This document shows positions 1-10,536 of a stretch of DNA of 64,000 nt, piece after piece. The notes beneath the pieces were generated by a model. The model was given only the letters and a program-made list of their open reading frames with translations, was not told the origin of the DNA and did not search any database. Source of the stretch: Lamellibrachia columna (taxonomy: Eukaryota > Annelida > Polychaeta > Sabellida > Siboglinidae); the NCBI GenBank assembly GCA_963662155.1, contig OY759261.1, forward strand, positions 5,802,661 through 5,866,660. The letters run 5' to 3'. Position 1 is the first letter of the stretch, and each line of letters opens with the position of its first letter. A program made the position numbers and the translations under genes.

Positions 1-1240
1 TGTATTGTATTGTATTGACAGACACAGAGAGATGTAGAGAAAGATGTGAATACCTAAGACATTATTCAAGGCATTTCAGTGGTGCAAGTCACGACCCGAC
101 CACTGCGCCTGATACGTGTACTATATGATATTATGCAAGTACATGGGTGCTCAGAATTGGCACGCGTGTCATTAGACAACCTAACAGCGAATTCAACACT
201 ATAACAACACTTTGAAAGACAATCCCCGTAGTTAAAATCCCAATCTCACTTACGCCAGTCAGTCGATGTCATATTAAGAATCCTGATGGCTCCGTCACAG
301 TTCATTTCCAAATAACTGTTGACCGTTGGAAGAGTTTTGACCAATGTTCGTCCGCAGTCCCCGCCCCCGCTGTAATACTCTATACGTGAAAAAAAATATA
401 TATTGACAATGACTAGTGTCATTCAGCTAATTAACTATTGATTGGCCCCTTGGACTGACAGCGACCGGTCACCGACCAAAGTTCATGCAGCAGCATCGTA
501 ATGATGGAAACGTAAAGTGACTTGTTGAATAAGTGAAGTTTTGTCAATATTGTTCAGGCATAAGATGAAAAGTTGGAGTTTAAGGATTTTATTATATGTT
601 CTCGGGATGTTTTGTCATTACATTGATTGGTTCTCTTACAGATAATGGATTTGTGTTTTTTATCATACCTTTACAAATACAGGTTATGAGTGTGAACACA
701 CATAAACCATTATTGTGCTAGTTTTCCTTTAAATGTTGCTACTTAATTTGCATGTGATCACATTCATGCAGTTGCGTCACACTGTTGTTCCGAATAACGA
801 GCGTTAGTATTCTAACAATACGTCAGTCACTCGTATATTATACACAGGGGCACCTGTAGTATAAAATATATACATACACAAACACATACTAACCGAGTAA
901 AGTTTCCGCTGTTAAAGGCCTTCTGGTTTTTACTGGAACAGCAACGTTGAAAGTACTGGAAACCTCATTCTCTCACAACCACATATTCTCTCCTGTAGAA
1001 ACACGTCTGGTAAGTTTGAACCGAGTGGTTTGAGCATAGCGTGACCCGGGCCAACTTTGTGTGGTGAATGTTCTATACACTACTTCGGTCGATTGTACTT
1101 TGTATGTGCCTGCAGTGCTGTTACTGCGGGGTAACCAGTCATGCATGTCACTGCGTCACATTGCGTCATTCGTCCTATGGCGTGCGTGTTTGCTGCCAGG
1201 TGACACGACTGCAGGACAGAATGCGACGGAAGGGATGCGA
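1..1240. other. No recognised gene; 5' flank of a LINE fragment
   Basis: The first 17 bases are a TGTAT pentamer run, the kind of short tail that ends many LINE insertions, so an element may finish just at the window edge. The rest is unique-looking A+T-rich sequence with only short frames. I see no exon with convincing splice sites. Confidence 0.4.
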
Positions 1241-1267
1241 CACAAGGGCTACTCTGAGGTAGTGATG

Positions 1268-1984
1268 GAGGAGGTAAGGAGGAGAGAGAGGGTGTTTGTG
1301 GGGGATTCGATAATTAGGAAGGCTGACAAAGCGGAATACGACGTGGTGGTTTGCTTTCCAGGTGAAAAATAGAAACTATTACAGGGAGTGTGGAAAAATG
1401 GTGGGTCTGGATAAGGGAGGTTCTGTTACAGAACACGTAGGGACTAACAACGCAGAAAGAAATACAGGCAGTTAGTTCGAAGAGCTAAGCAGACACAAAT
1501 TGAGCAAATAATTATGTCAGGGATTCCACCGGTAATGGGAAACAAGGGACATGGATATAACATTTTCCAGAGGATGGCAATTAACACGTTAGGTCAGCAG
1601 CTATGTAGGGAAGAGGATGGGTTTCATCTTAGTGGAAAGGTGCAGCAGTGTTTGCTGGTGATCTATCAGCAGCAGTCGACAGTCGCATGGGAAGCACGAA
1701 CATATGTTTGTTAGCAAACATTGTTTAAACTTGAAGCGCAAGGGGTTACTTAGAGATGCCTCAAACAGGGCAAGAGGCCACTAGTACAGATAAACCAGTA
1801 AACAATTTCCAGAAAACAAGTCTGAAGCAGGTTATAGATGCGTGTGTTTAAACGCAAGGAGCTTAGTAAATAAGAAAAACAAATTATACATTATGGTAGA
1901 AGATATTAACCCTCACATAATTGGTATAACCGAATCATGGGCCAACAAAAACATTTCAGATGCTGAAATAGGACTGACATGATA
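1268..1984 (+). mobile_element. CR1-like LINE 5' fragment: SGNH-type ORF1 and start of endonuclease (decayed)
   Basis: Conceptual translation across several frames gives VFVGDSIIRKAD, then VVVCFPG, LVRRAKQTQIEQIIMSGI, MAINTLGQQLCREEDG and GFHLSGK. This matches the SGNH/esterase-like ORF1 of CR1-group LINEs; the GDS block (nucleophile Ser) and a late D-x-x-H block (DGFH) are visible. About 110 bases further on, a clean frame reads LNARSLVNKKN and then ITESW, the N-terminal blocks of an APE-type endonuclease with its catalytic Glu, before a stop near 1980. Frame changes and stops separate the blocks, so the copy is dead. The rest of the endonuclease and the reverse transcriptase are missing here. 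Assignment to CR1 rests on ORF1 type and is an inference from memory of the family. Confidence 0.75.
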
Positions 1985-2432
1985 AGCAATGTTTAGGAGA
2001 GATCGAATAGGACGATGTGGAGGGGGAGTTATTTTATATACACTGAGAGTGTACGTCATGTGTGGTCCATCGTCTATTTAGTAGTGTTATGGTGAGAAGA
2101 GTTGTTAACATGAATACGTGAAAGTTGTGTTAAGTTTAATATCGTTTCAGTCCTTACATTAAACACACCAATTCAGGATTTTGAACAGTTTCGAAAGTGT
2201 CAAAGCTTTCAACATTACTTCTTAAAAATAAAATCATCAAATAGTTAATATAAATCTTGCACCTTCGTTGTAGAAAAACAAATTTGACATGACAGTAAAC
2301 GTCGTTGTGTCGATGACAGATGAAGGTCTTTAGACCAGTGTGAACACTTCTGGAACGACGTATACTAATGTGGCGTATTGAAGAGACTGAAAAGTTTTAT
2401 AAAAGAAGAAACTCCTGTAGTCGAAGTCGTAG

Positions 2433-2502
2433 TAGAAGTCGTAGTTCCAAGCACAGCTCCTTGTTGGACTCGTGCGTTAAAGTTTTAGTTAGCACTTAAG
2501 CA

Positions 2503-2598
<96 letters not shown>

Positions 2599-3497
2599 AT
2601 TAATTCGTTCGTTAGAGATTAAGTTTCTGTATGTAGTTAATAACAAATCGTTTTCATTAAAGTTTTAAATGTTGCATTGTCGTTCATTTAAGATTGTTAT
2701 TTAAATAAAGCAAAATCAACAGTACCCACACTTAAAGCAACAACCAAAGTTCAATTCGATGCGCAAGTATCACAGATGTGTGTCTAAATGTTCTTATGCA
2801 TCTACTAATTGGGGAACATATTACGGTCGCAATCAGTCCCCCGTTGTCGGCGCCATCTCGTCCTTCGCCTTCATCTCTAGCGGCCCCGACTTATCTTGCC
2901 CTCCAGCGTGTCTTGCAGGATGATTTTTGAAATGGTGTTTTGAAATGGTGTTGTGTTGGGTGAGAGCTTTCGTCGTTTCACCGTTGCCAACAAGGGTTCT
3001 TGCTTTGTAGCAAGGGAATCCGTGTGGTGTCTCCCATATTTGTATTTTTGTGCGGAGGAGTCTCCTAAAACGTTTCGTTGGAGTGATAACAATCACTAGT
3101 GCTCTGTAGCGTTTAATCTCAGTTTGGAAGCTGATGTATCTACTCTTCCAGACGATGTTAAGTGTTGACATAACAACGTAACTGATACTTGCCACAATTG
3201 CCACTCGTATCCTTATTTTGGTTTCCTTTGTTGAGATGCCATGTTTGCTTAAGGAGGACCCAATATATTTGAAAGAATCTACTTCCACAAGGTTCTGGCC
3301 GTTCATCGTGATGTTAATTGGGGTGTTCTGGTTGGCACAGTTGACAAGTACTTTGCATTTCTCTGAGCTAATTTCCATCGCATCAGCTCTTACCGTGTCT
3401 TCCAGTCTGGTAGTGAGGCAAAGCAGCTCATTGTAGCTGCATCCTATTAGGTCAATATCTTCCACAAAACGAAGATTATAAATTGGCATTCCACCAA
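2433..3497 (-). mobile_element. LINE 'element B' copy 1: 3' end with C-terminal reverse transcriptase (decayed)
   Basis: The minus-strand frame at 3489-2833 (218 codons) matches the C-terminal half of a common endonuclease/reverse-transcriptase LINE. It starts at the catalytic block, here LRFVEDIDLIG where the family has FADDIDLIG, so the active-site F-A-D-D is lost. It continues with LTTRLEDTVRADAMEIS, VDSFKYIGSSLSK, a shortened thumb region and a TLEGKISRGR-like segment in an overlapping frame, ending MAPTTGD. About 20-30 residues around the ILLYGCETW block are missing. The 3' untranslated region (2832 down to about 2433) aligns with the one at 31110-31440, including a shared ATGCATAAGAAC stretch. 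This is a 5'-truncated, inactive insertion. Confidence 0.85.
2507..2595. repeat. (AT)n microsatellite
   Basis: About 89 bases of uninterrupted AT dinucleotide. It lies inside the 3' untranslated part of element B copy 1; the second copy (30365-31440) has only a short AT-rich spacer at the same place. Confidence 0.95.
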
Positions 3498-4261
3498 TAG
3501 ATATGGTGATGTTGAATATTGGAGAGTATCCTGCATCATGTTCTCAGTCCCATCTCTCTGAGCTTCACTAGGTATGTGACTGACCAAAGCCTGTCGACCT
3601 TCTCTTTATGGACTGACTGCATCTTACTAAGTCATTGGCGGATCCAAGCGTGTCCTTCAGATGCTGTGATACCCCCTTGTTTTGGTCGGATTTGTTTTTG
3701 TCAGAAATAGTTGTTATTAAGACACCACGAGGTGGTGTCTTAATAACAACTTGTTCCCAAAGTGAGGAAATGTTTAACGCACACATTTGGGGCTATCTCA
3801 CTTTTACTGCCATTCGTCACCCAGTTGTTCTGAAATGCTCTCTCCAACCTGTCTTATCCTCGTAGTAGTCTTTATTAAGCGCAAATTGATTTTTGCGATC
3901 AGTGTATTTTAGTTAATTTCCACTGGTCCGCAGCTTACAGACTAGTGTTAAAGCCCATAGTAAAGAGGGTTTCGGAACAGATCCAACAGACGATTATATT
4001 CGTAATACTAAAGGTAGTTTTGTTATTCCATCAGCGCTGGCAAAGCCTGTGGCAGATCAAACACAGTTAAGCTTTGATGTACTTCTATTGCGCTGGAACC
4101 CTCGGGAAACCCATGCTCAGCAGCGCAACAAAACAAAAGACGTTACGCAGTTTATAACTAATTAACAAATCCAGTTATAAACAGCTGGATTGGTACGTCT
4201 AGGAGCTATGGATGATCAGCAGGTTTAAATAGGTGGGTTTTTTGTTTTGTGACGAAATATT
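3498..4261. other. No gene; contains one perfect hairpin
   Basis: No coding frame of interest. The only notable feature is the inverted repeat at 3709-3751 listed separately. Confidence 0.5.
3709..3751. repeat. Perfect inverted repeat, 20-bp arms, 3-bp loop
   Basis: Bases 3709-3728 are the exact reverse complement of 3732-3751, separated only by GAG. The core reads GACACCAC-GAG-GTGGTGTC. It is not inside a recognised RNA gene or transposon end. Confidence 0.95.
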
Positions 4262-4720
4262 TTTATTAATTGAACTGAGAGACCTTAGTTATGAAAAACG
4301 CCTGAAAGAATGTGGTTTAACAACTCTAGAGACAAGGAGGTTAAGAGGAGATCAGATTGAAGTTTTTAAGATATTGAATGGGTATGAAAATATTGATAGA
4401 AATATGTTTTTCTCACTCAAGAAGGATAGCAGAACTAGAGGACATGAGGTAAAATTAGTAAAGGATCAATGTAGATTGGACATCAGGAAGCACTCGTTCT
4501 CACAGAGGACAATAAATGAATGGAACAAATTGTCTACAGATTGTGTAACTGCTAGCAGCGTGAATATGTTTAAAAACAAGGTTGACACATATCTCAGGAG
4601 GGCGGGTTATAAGTAGATGAACATTGTTGGACTCTCGATAAGCCAATGGCTTCCTTGTCCACTTGCCATCTGGGCCTTTGGTTTGGATGGCAAATCTTGT
4701 TAAATCTTGTTAAATCTAAT
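4262..4720 (+). mobile_element. LINE 3' end: C-terminal tail of a CR1/Jockey-group reverse transcriptase
   Basis: An open frame at 4233-4616 carries the familiar C-terminal tail of CR1/Jockey-like LINE polyproteins: LRDLSYEKRLKECGL, RRLRGDQIEVFKILNGY, RGHEVKLVKDQCRLD, RKHSFSQRTINEWN and a final SVNMFKNKVDTYL block, ending in a normal stop at 4614-4616. The region from about 4265 is intact; the first codons of the frame (4233-4264) do not fit the family and are probably outside it. About 100 bases of 3' untranslated sequence follow, with repeated TTGTTAAATC. A more decayed relative is at 14636-15178. It is 5'-truncated and has no palm domain. Confidence 0.85.
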
Positions 4721-5325
4721 TGTAACTTAACACTAACAGGGAGCAACTTTCACATAGTAGGTTCAGCATCATAGAAAGGCCTATTTCGATCGTTTGTCTT
4801 GACACCAGGAACGAATAGTAAATTAGAATGAGTTGATTGAAACTGTCTGTGTACGTATTCTCGGAGACATTTGATCGTACATAAGAAGTTGCGCAAATAT
4901 GGCGGATAAATGTGGTAGCCACGAAATTTCGTAAGTTCGTACTCTCGAACGACTTGCTGCGAAAACCGCAACTTACTTACGAAATTCTCGCGAGGTTTTG
5001 CTCGCGTTGCAACGGTTATGGTAACTAAAACTGACTTCCGTTTAAGCAATATTTTGCATCTGCATACGCGTTTATGTTGCTGAATGACGAGATATCAAAA
5101 TGGATGAACGTTCAAGAAAAACTGTTTTAATGTACGAACCATCCCCGTATACACTGAATTCCCTCCCAGAAAACTGACAAACATTTTGTTGATTGACCTT
5201 CGTTGATAGGGAATAAATATATCGACTTTGCAATATTGGTGATCCCACCGGCTGGAATCAGTGGTTATCTTCATCGCGATCTGACCCCACTTGGTTCGAA
5301 CTAAATCAACCCATGAAGCAAGTTT
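4721..5325. other. No recognised feature
   Basis: Mixed-composition sequence with short overlapping frames on both strands. No domain, splice structure or repeat seen. Confidence 0.4.
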
Positions 5326-5785
5326 AATGTTGTTGATGATACATGTGATGGCGATGATACAGGTGATGACGATGACACATGCAATTACGATGATATAGGT
5401 GCAGGCATTGATACTGGTGATATCTATGACACAGGTGATGGCGATGATCATGACGCATGTGATGGCAATGACACAGGTGATGGCGATGACACATATGATG
5501 ACGATGATACAAGTGATGGCGATGACACAGGTGATGGCGATGATGTTGATACAAATTATGACGATGATACAGGTGATGGCGATGATGTTATTGGTAATGA
5601 CCATGATGACAATCTATTGTGATGATATGAAAACGTGATTATGATGATGATCACAAAGACGATAAACCAAACATTATATATTTAACTCAATATAGATATT
5701 AAACAATAACAACAAAGACAACGTCGACGACGACAACGACAACGACAACGATAACGACAACGACAACGACAACAACAAACTGTTT
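5326..5785. repeat. Imperfect GATGAYACAGGTGATGGC array followed by a (CAACGA)n tract
   Basis: From about 5330 to 5600 there is a degenerate array of 15-18 base units built from GATGAT/GATGAC, ACAGGT and GATGGC. From about 5700 to 5785 there is a CAACGA-type hexamer tract. Open frames on both strands here are simple Thr/Cys/Ile/His or Met-rich repeats and are not genes. Confidence 0.85.
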
Positions 5786-5939
5786 GTCGTGTTTCAATAA
5801 AAACGCCATCATCTCTTATAAATCCGGTTCTGTCAAAATGAAAAGACACCGTATGTGCATTCAATACACTGACTCGGCGACAACCTGCCAAAAAAGTTGC
5901 TGTCGTATCTTGGTCTCAGCATATCCTACGTATAGCAGC

Positions 5940-8900
5940 GCAGTTGGGAGACAGTGTGTGCTACCACTGCCGTACGGAACAGTTGGGAGACAGCGTATGC
6001 CACCAGTGTCGTACGGAACAGTTGGGAGACAGTGTGTGCCACCACTACCGTACGGAACAGTTGGAAGACAGTGTGTGCCACCAGTGTCGTACGGAACAGT
6101 TGGGAGACAGTGTGTGCCACCATTGCCGTACGGAACAATTGGGAGACAGTGTGTGCCACCAGTGCCGTACGGAACAGTTGGGAGACAGTGTGTGCCACCA
6201 GTGCCGTACAGAACAGTTGGAAGACAGTGTGTGCCACCAGTGTCGTACGGAACAGTTGGGAGACAGTGTGTGCCACCAGTGCCGTACGGAACAATTGGGA
6301 GACAGTGTGTGCCACCAGTGCCGTACGGAACAGTTGGGATACAGTGTGTGCCACCAGTGTCGTACGGAACAGTTTGGAGACAGTGTGTGCCACCAGTGTC
6401 GTACCGAACAGTTGGGAGACAGTGTGTGCCACCACTGCCGTACGGAACAGTTGGGAGACAGCGTATGCCACCAGTGTCGTACGGAAAAGTTGGGAGACAG
6501 TGTGTGCCACCACTGCCGTACGGAACAGTTGGAAGACAGTGTGTGCCACCAGTGTCGTACGGAACAGTTGGGAGACAGTGTGTGCCACCAGTGCCGTACG
6601 GAACAGTTGGGAGACAGTGTGTGCCACCAGTGTCGTACGGAACAGTTGGGAGACAGTGTGTGCCACCAGTGCCGTACGGAACAGTTGGGAGACAGTGTGT
6701 GCCACCAGTGCCGTACGGAACAGTTGGGAGACAGTGTGTGCCACCAGTGTCGTACGGAACAGTTGGGAGACAGTGTGTGCCACCAGTGTCGTACGGAACA
6801 GTTGGGAGACAGTGTCTGCCACCAGTGCCGTACGGAACAATTGGGAGACAGTGTGTGCCACCAGTGTCGTACGGAACAGTTGCGAGACAGTTTCTGCCAC
6901 CAGTGCCGTACGGAACAGTTGGGAGACAGTGTGTGCCACTAGTGTCGTACGGAACAGTTGGGAGACAGTGTCTGCCACCAGTGCCGTACGGAACAGTTGC
7001 GAGACAGTGTCTGCCACCAGTGTCGTACGGAACAGTTGCGAGACAGTGTCTGCCACCAGTTGGGAGACAGTGTGTGCCACCAGTGCCGTACGGAACAGTT
7101 GGGAGACAGTGTCTGCCACCAGTGCCGTACGGAACAGTTGGGAGACAGTGTGTGCCACCAGTGCCGTACGGAACAGTTGGGAGACAGTGTCTGCCACCAG
7201 TGCCGTACGGAACAGTTGCGAGACAGTGTCTGCCACCAGTGTCGTACGGAACAGTTGCGAGACAGTGTCTGCCACCAGTGTCGTACGGAACAGTTGGGAG
7301 ACAGTGTCTGCCACCAGTGCCGTACGGAACAGTTGGGAGACAGTGTCTGCCACCAGTGCCGTACGGAACAGTTGGGAGACAGTGTCTGCCACCAGTGTCG
7401 TACGGAACAGTTGGGAGACAGTGTCTGCCACCAGTTCCGTACGGAACAGTTGGGAGACAGTGTCTGCCACCAGTTCCGTACGGAACAGTTGGGAGACAGT
7501 GTCTGCCACCAGTGCCGTACTGAACAGTTGGGAGACAGTTTCTGCCACCAGTGCCGTACGGAACAGTTGGGAGACAGTGTCTGCCACCAGCGCCGTACGG
7601 AACAGTTGGGAGACAGTGTCTGCCACCAGTGCCGTACGGAACAGTTGGGAGACAGTGTGTGCCACCAGTGTCGTACGGAACAGTTGGGAGACAGTGTGTG
7701 CCACCAGTGTCGTACGGAACAGTTGGGAGACAGTGTGTGCCGCCAGTGCCGTACGGAACAGTTGGAAGACAGTGTGTGCCACTAGTGTCGTACGGAACAG
7801 TTGGGAGACAGTTTGTGCCACCAGCGCCGTACGGAACTGTTGGGAGACAGTGTGTGCCACCAGTGTCGTACGGAACAGTTGGGAGACAGTGTGTGCCACC
7901 AGCGCCGTACGGAACATTTGGGAGACAGTGTGTGCCACCAGTGCCGTACGGAACAGTTGGGAGACAGTGTGTGCCACCAGTGTTGTACGGAACAGTTGGG
8001 AGACAGTGTGTTCCACCAGTGTCGTACGGAACAGTTGGGAGTCAGTGTGTGCCACCAGTGCCGTACGGAACAGTTGGGAGACAGTGTGTGCCACCAGTGT
8101 CGTACGGAACAGTTGGGAGACAGTGTGTGCCACAAGTGCCGTACGGAACAGTTGGGAGACAGCATGTGCCACCAGTGTCGTACGGAACAGTTGGGAGACA
8201 GTTTGTGCCACCAGTGTCGTACGGAACAGTTGGGAGACAGTGTGTGCCACCAGTGCCGTACGGAACAGTTGGGAGACAGTGTGTGCCACCAGTGCCGTAC
8301 GGAACAGTTAGGAGACAGTGTGCGCCACCAGTGTCGTACGGAACAGTTGGGAGACAGTGTGTGCCACCGGTGCCGTACGAAACAGTTGGGAGACAGTGTC
8401 TGCCACCAGTGCCGTACGGAACAGTTGGGAGAGAGTGTCTGCCACAGGTGCCGTACGGAACAGTTGGGAGATAGTGTGTGCCACCGGTGCCGTACGGAAC
8501 AGTTGGGAGACAATGTGTGCCACCTGTGCCGTACGGAACAGTTGGGAGACAGTGTGTGCCACCAGTGTCGTACGGAACAGTTGGGAGACAGTGTGTGCCA
8601 CCAGTGTCGTACGGAACAGTTGGGAGACAGTGTGTGCCACCAGTGTCGTACGGAACAGTTGGGAGACAGTGTGTGCCACCAGTGTCGTACGGAACAGTTG
8701 GGAGACAGTGTGTGCCACCAGTGTCGTACGGAACAGATGGGAGAGAGTGTGTGCCACCAGTGTCGTACGGAACAGTTGGGAGACAGTGTGTGCCACCAGT
8801 GTCGTACGGAACAGTTGGGAGACAGTGTCTGCCACCAGTGCCGTACTGAACAGTTGGGAGACAGTGTCTGCCACCAGTGTCGTACGGAACAGTTGCGAGA

Positions 8901-10357
8901 CAGTGTCTGCCACCAGTTGGGAGACAGTGTGTGCCACCAGTGCCGTACGGAACAGTTGGGAGACAGTGTCTGCCACCAGTGCCGTACGGAACAGTTGGGA
9001 GACAGTGTGTGCCACCAGTGCCGTACGGAACAGTTGGGAGACAGTGTCTGCCACCAGTGCCGTACGGAACAGTTGCGAGACAGTGTCTGCCACCAGTGTC
9101 GTACGGAACAGTTGCGAGACAGTGTGTGCCACCAGTGTCGTACGGAACAGATGGGAGACAGTGTGTGCCACCAGTGCCGGACGGAACAGTTGGGAGACAG
9201 TGTGTGCCACCAGTGCCGTACGGAACAGTTTGGAGACAGTGTCTGCCACCAGTGTCGTACGGAACAGTTGGGAGACAGTGTCTGCCACCAGTTCCGTACG
9301 GAACAGTTGGGAGACAGTGTCTGCCACCAGTTCCGTACGGAACAGTTGGGAGACAGTGTCTGCCACCAGTGCCGTACTGAACAGTTGGGAGACAGTTTCT
9401 GCCACCAGTGCCGTACGGAACAGTTGGGAGACAGTGTCTGCCACCAGTGCCGTACGGAACAGTTGGGAGACAGTGTGTGCCACCAGTGTCGTACGGAACA
9501 GTTGGGAGACAGTGTGTGCCACCAGTGTCGTACGGAACAGTTGGGAGACAGTGTGTGCCGCCAGTGCCGTACGGAACAGTTGGGAGACAGCATGTGCCAC
9601 CAGTGTCGTACGGAACAGTTGGGAGACAGTTTGTGCCACCAGCGCCGTACGGAACTGTTGGGAGACAGTGTGTGCCACCAGTGTCGTACGGAACAGTTGG
9701 GAGACAGTGTGTGCCACCAGTGCCGTACGGAACAGTTGGGAGACTGTTTGTGCCACCAGCGCCGTACGGAACATTTGGGAGACAGTGTGTGCCACCAGTG
9801 TCGTACGGAACAGTTGGGAGACAGTGTGTGCCACCAGTGTCTTTCGGAACAGTTGGGAGACAGTGTGTGCCACCAGTGTCGTACGGAACAGTTGGGAGAC
9901 AGTGTGTGCCACCAGTGTCGTACGGAACAGTTGGGAGACAGTGTGTGCCACCAGTGTCGTACGGAACAGTTGGGAGACAGTGTGTGCCACCAGTGTCGTA
10001 CGGAACATATGGGAGACAGTGTGTGCCACCAGTGTCTTACGGAACAGTTGGGAGACAGTGTGTGCCACCAGTGTCGTACGGAACAGTTGGGAGACAGTGT
10101 GTGCCACCAGTGTCGTACGGAACAGTTGGGAGACAGTGTGTGCCACCAGTGTCGTACGGAACAGATGGGAGACAGTGTGTGCCACCAGTGCCGGACGGAA
10201 CAGTTGGGAGACAGTGTGTGCCACCAGGGTCGTACGGAAAAGTTGGGAGACAGTGTGTGCCACCAGTGTCGTACGGAACAGTTGGGAGACAGTGTGTGCC
10301 ACCAGTGCTGTACGGAACAGTTGGGAGACAGTGTGTGCCACTAGTGCCGTACGGAAA
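5940..10357. repeat. 39-bp minisatellite, about 113 units, with a 1857-bp higher-order duplication
   Basis: The unit is 13 codons long; read on + it gives C-H-Q-C-R-T-E-Q-L-G-D-S-V. Because 39 is a multiple of three and the unit has no stop in several frames, it yields open frames of 332-847 codons on + and 603-787 codons on -, all of them the same unit read differently. Units differ by a few substitutions. A 24-bp truncated unit, lacking 15 bases, occurs at about 7051 and again at about 8908. Rare variants repeat at the same 1857-bp offset (7431/9288 and 7517/9374) and then at 1818 bp (7741/9559 and 7811/9629). No signal peptide, start context or splice structure supports a gene. Confidence 0.97.
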
Positions 10358-10536
10358 AGGTAGTCCGTCCACCGTCTATGCAAGGCAGTTTATTAACAAC
10401 TACAGTTGTACGCGATATTGATCACAAACTTATCTCGACGACAGATAAATACTCCTTCCATGGAACTAGCATCATAATTATTCAACATCCAACTACTGTC
10501 TATGAAGGCGGTCATCGCGGCAGTGTTGCTCTACAT
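10358..10536. other. Spacer between the 39-bp and 69-bp arrays
   Basis: About 180 bases of unique sequence. An ATG at 10502 opens into the 69-bp array and reads MKAVIAAVLLYIDVIVALGG, which superficially resembles a signal peptide, but the following sequence is pure array. Confidence 0.6.

Noticed and set aside
5926..10383. Open frames of 332-847 codons on both strands
   Set aside because: All are one 39-bp unit read in different frames; long frames in several frames on both strands follow from a stop-free unit divisible by three.
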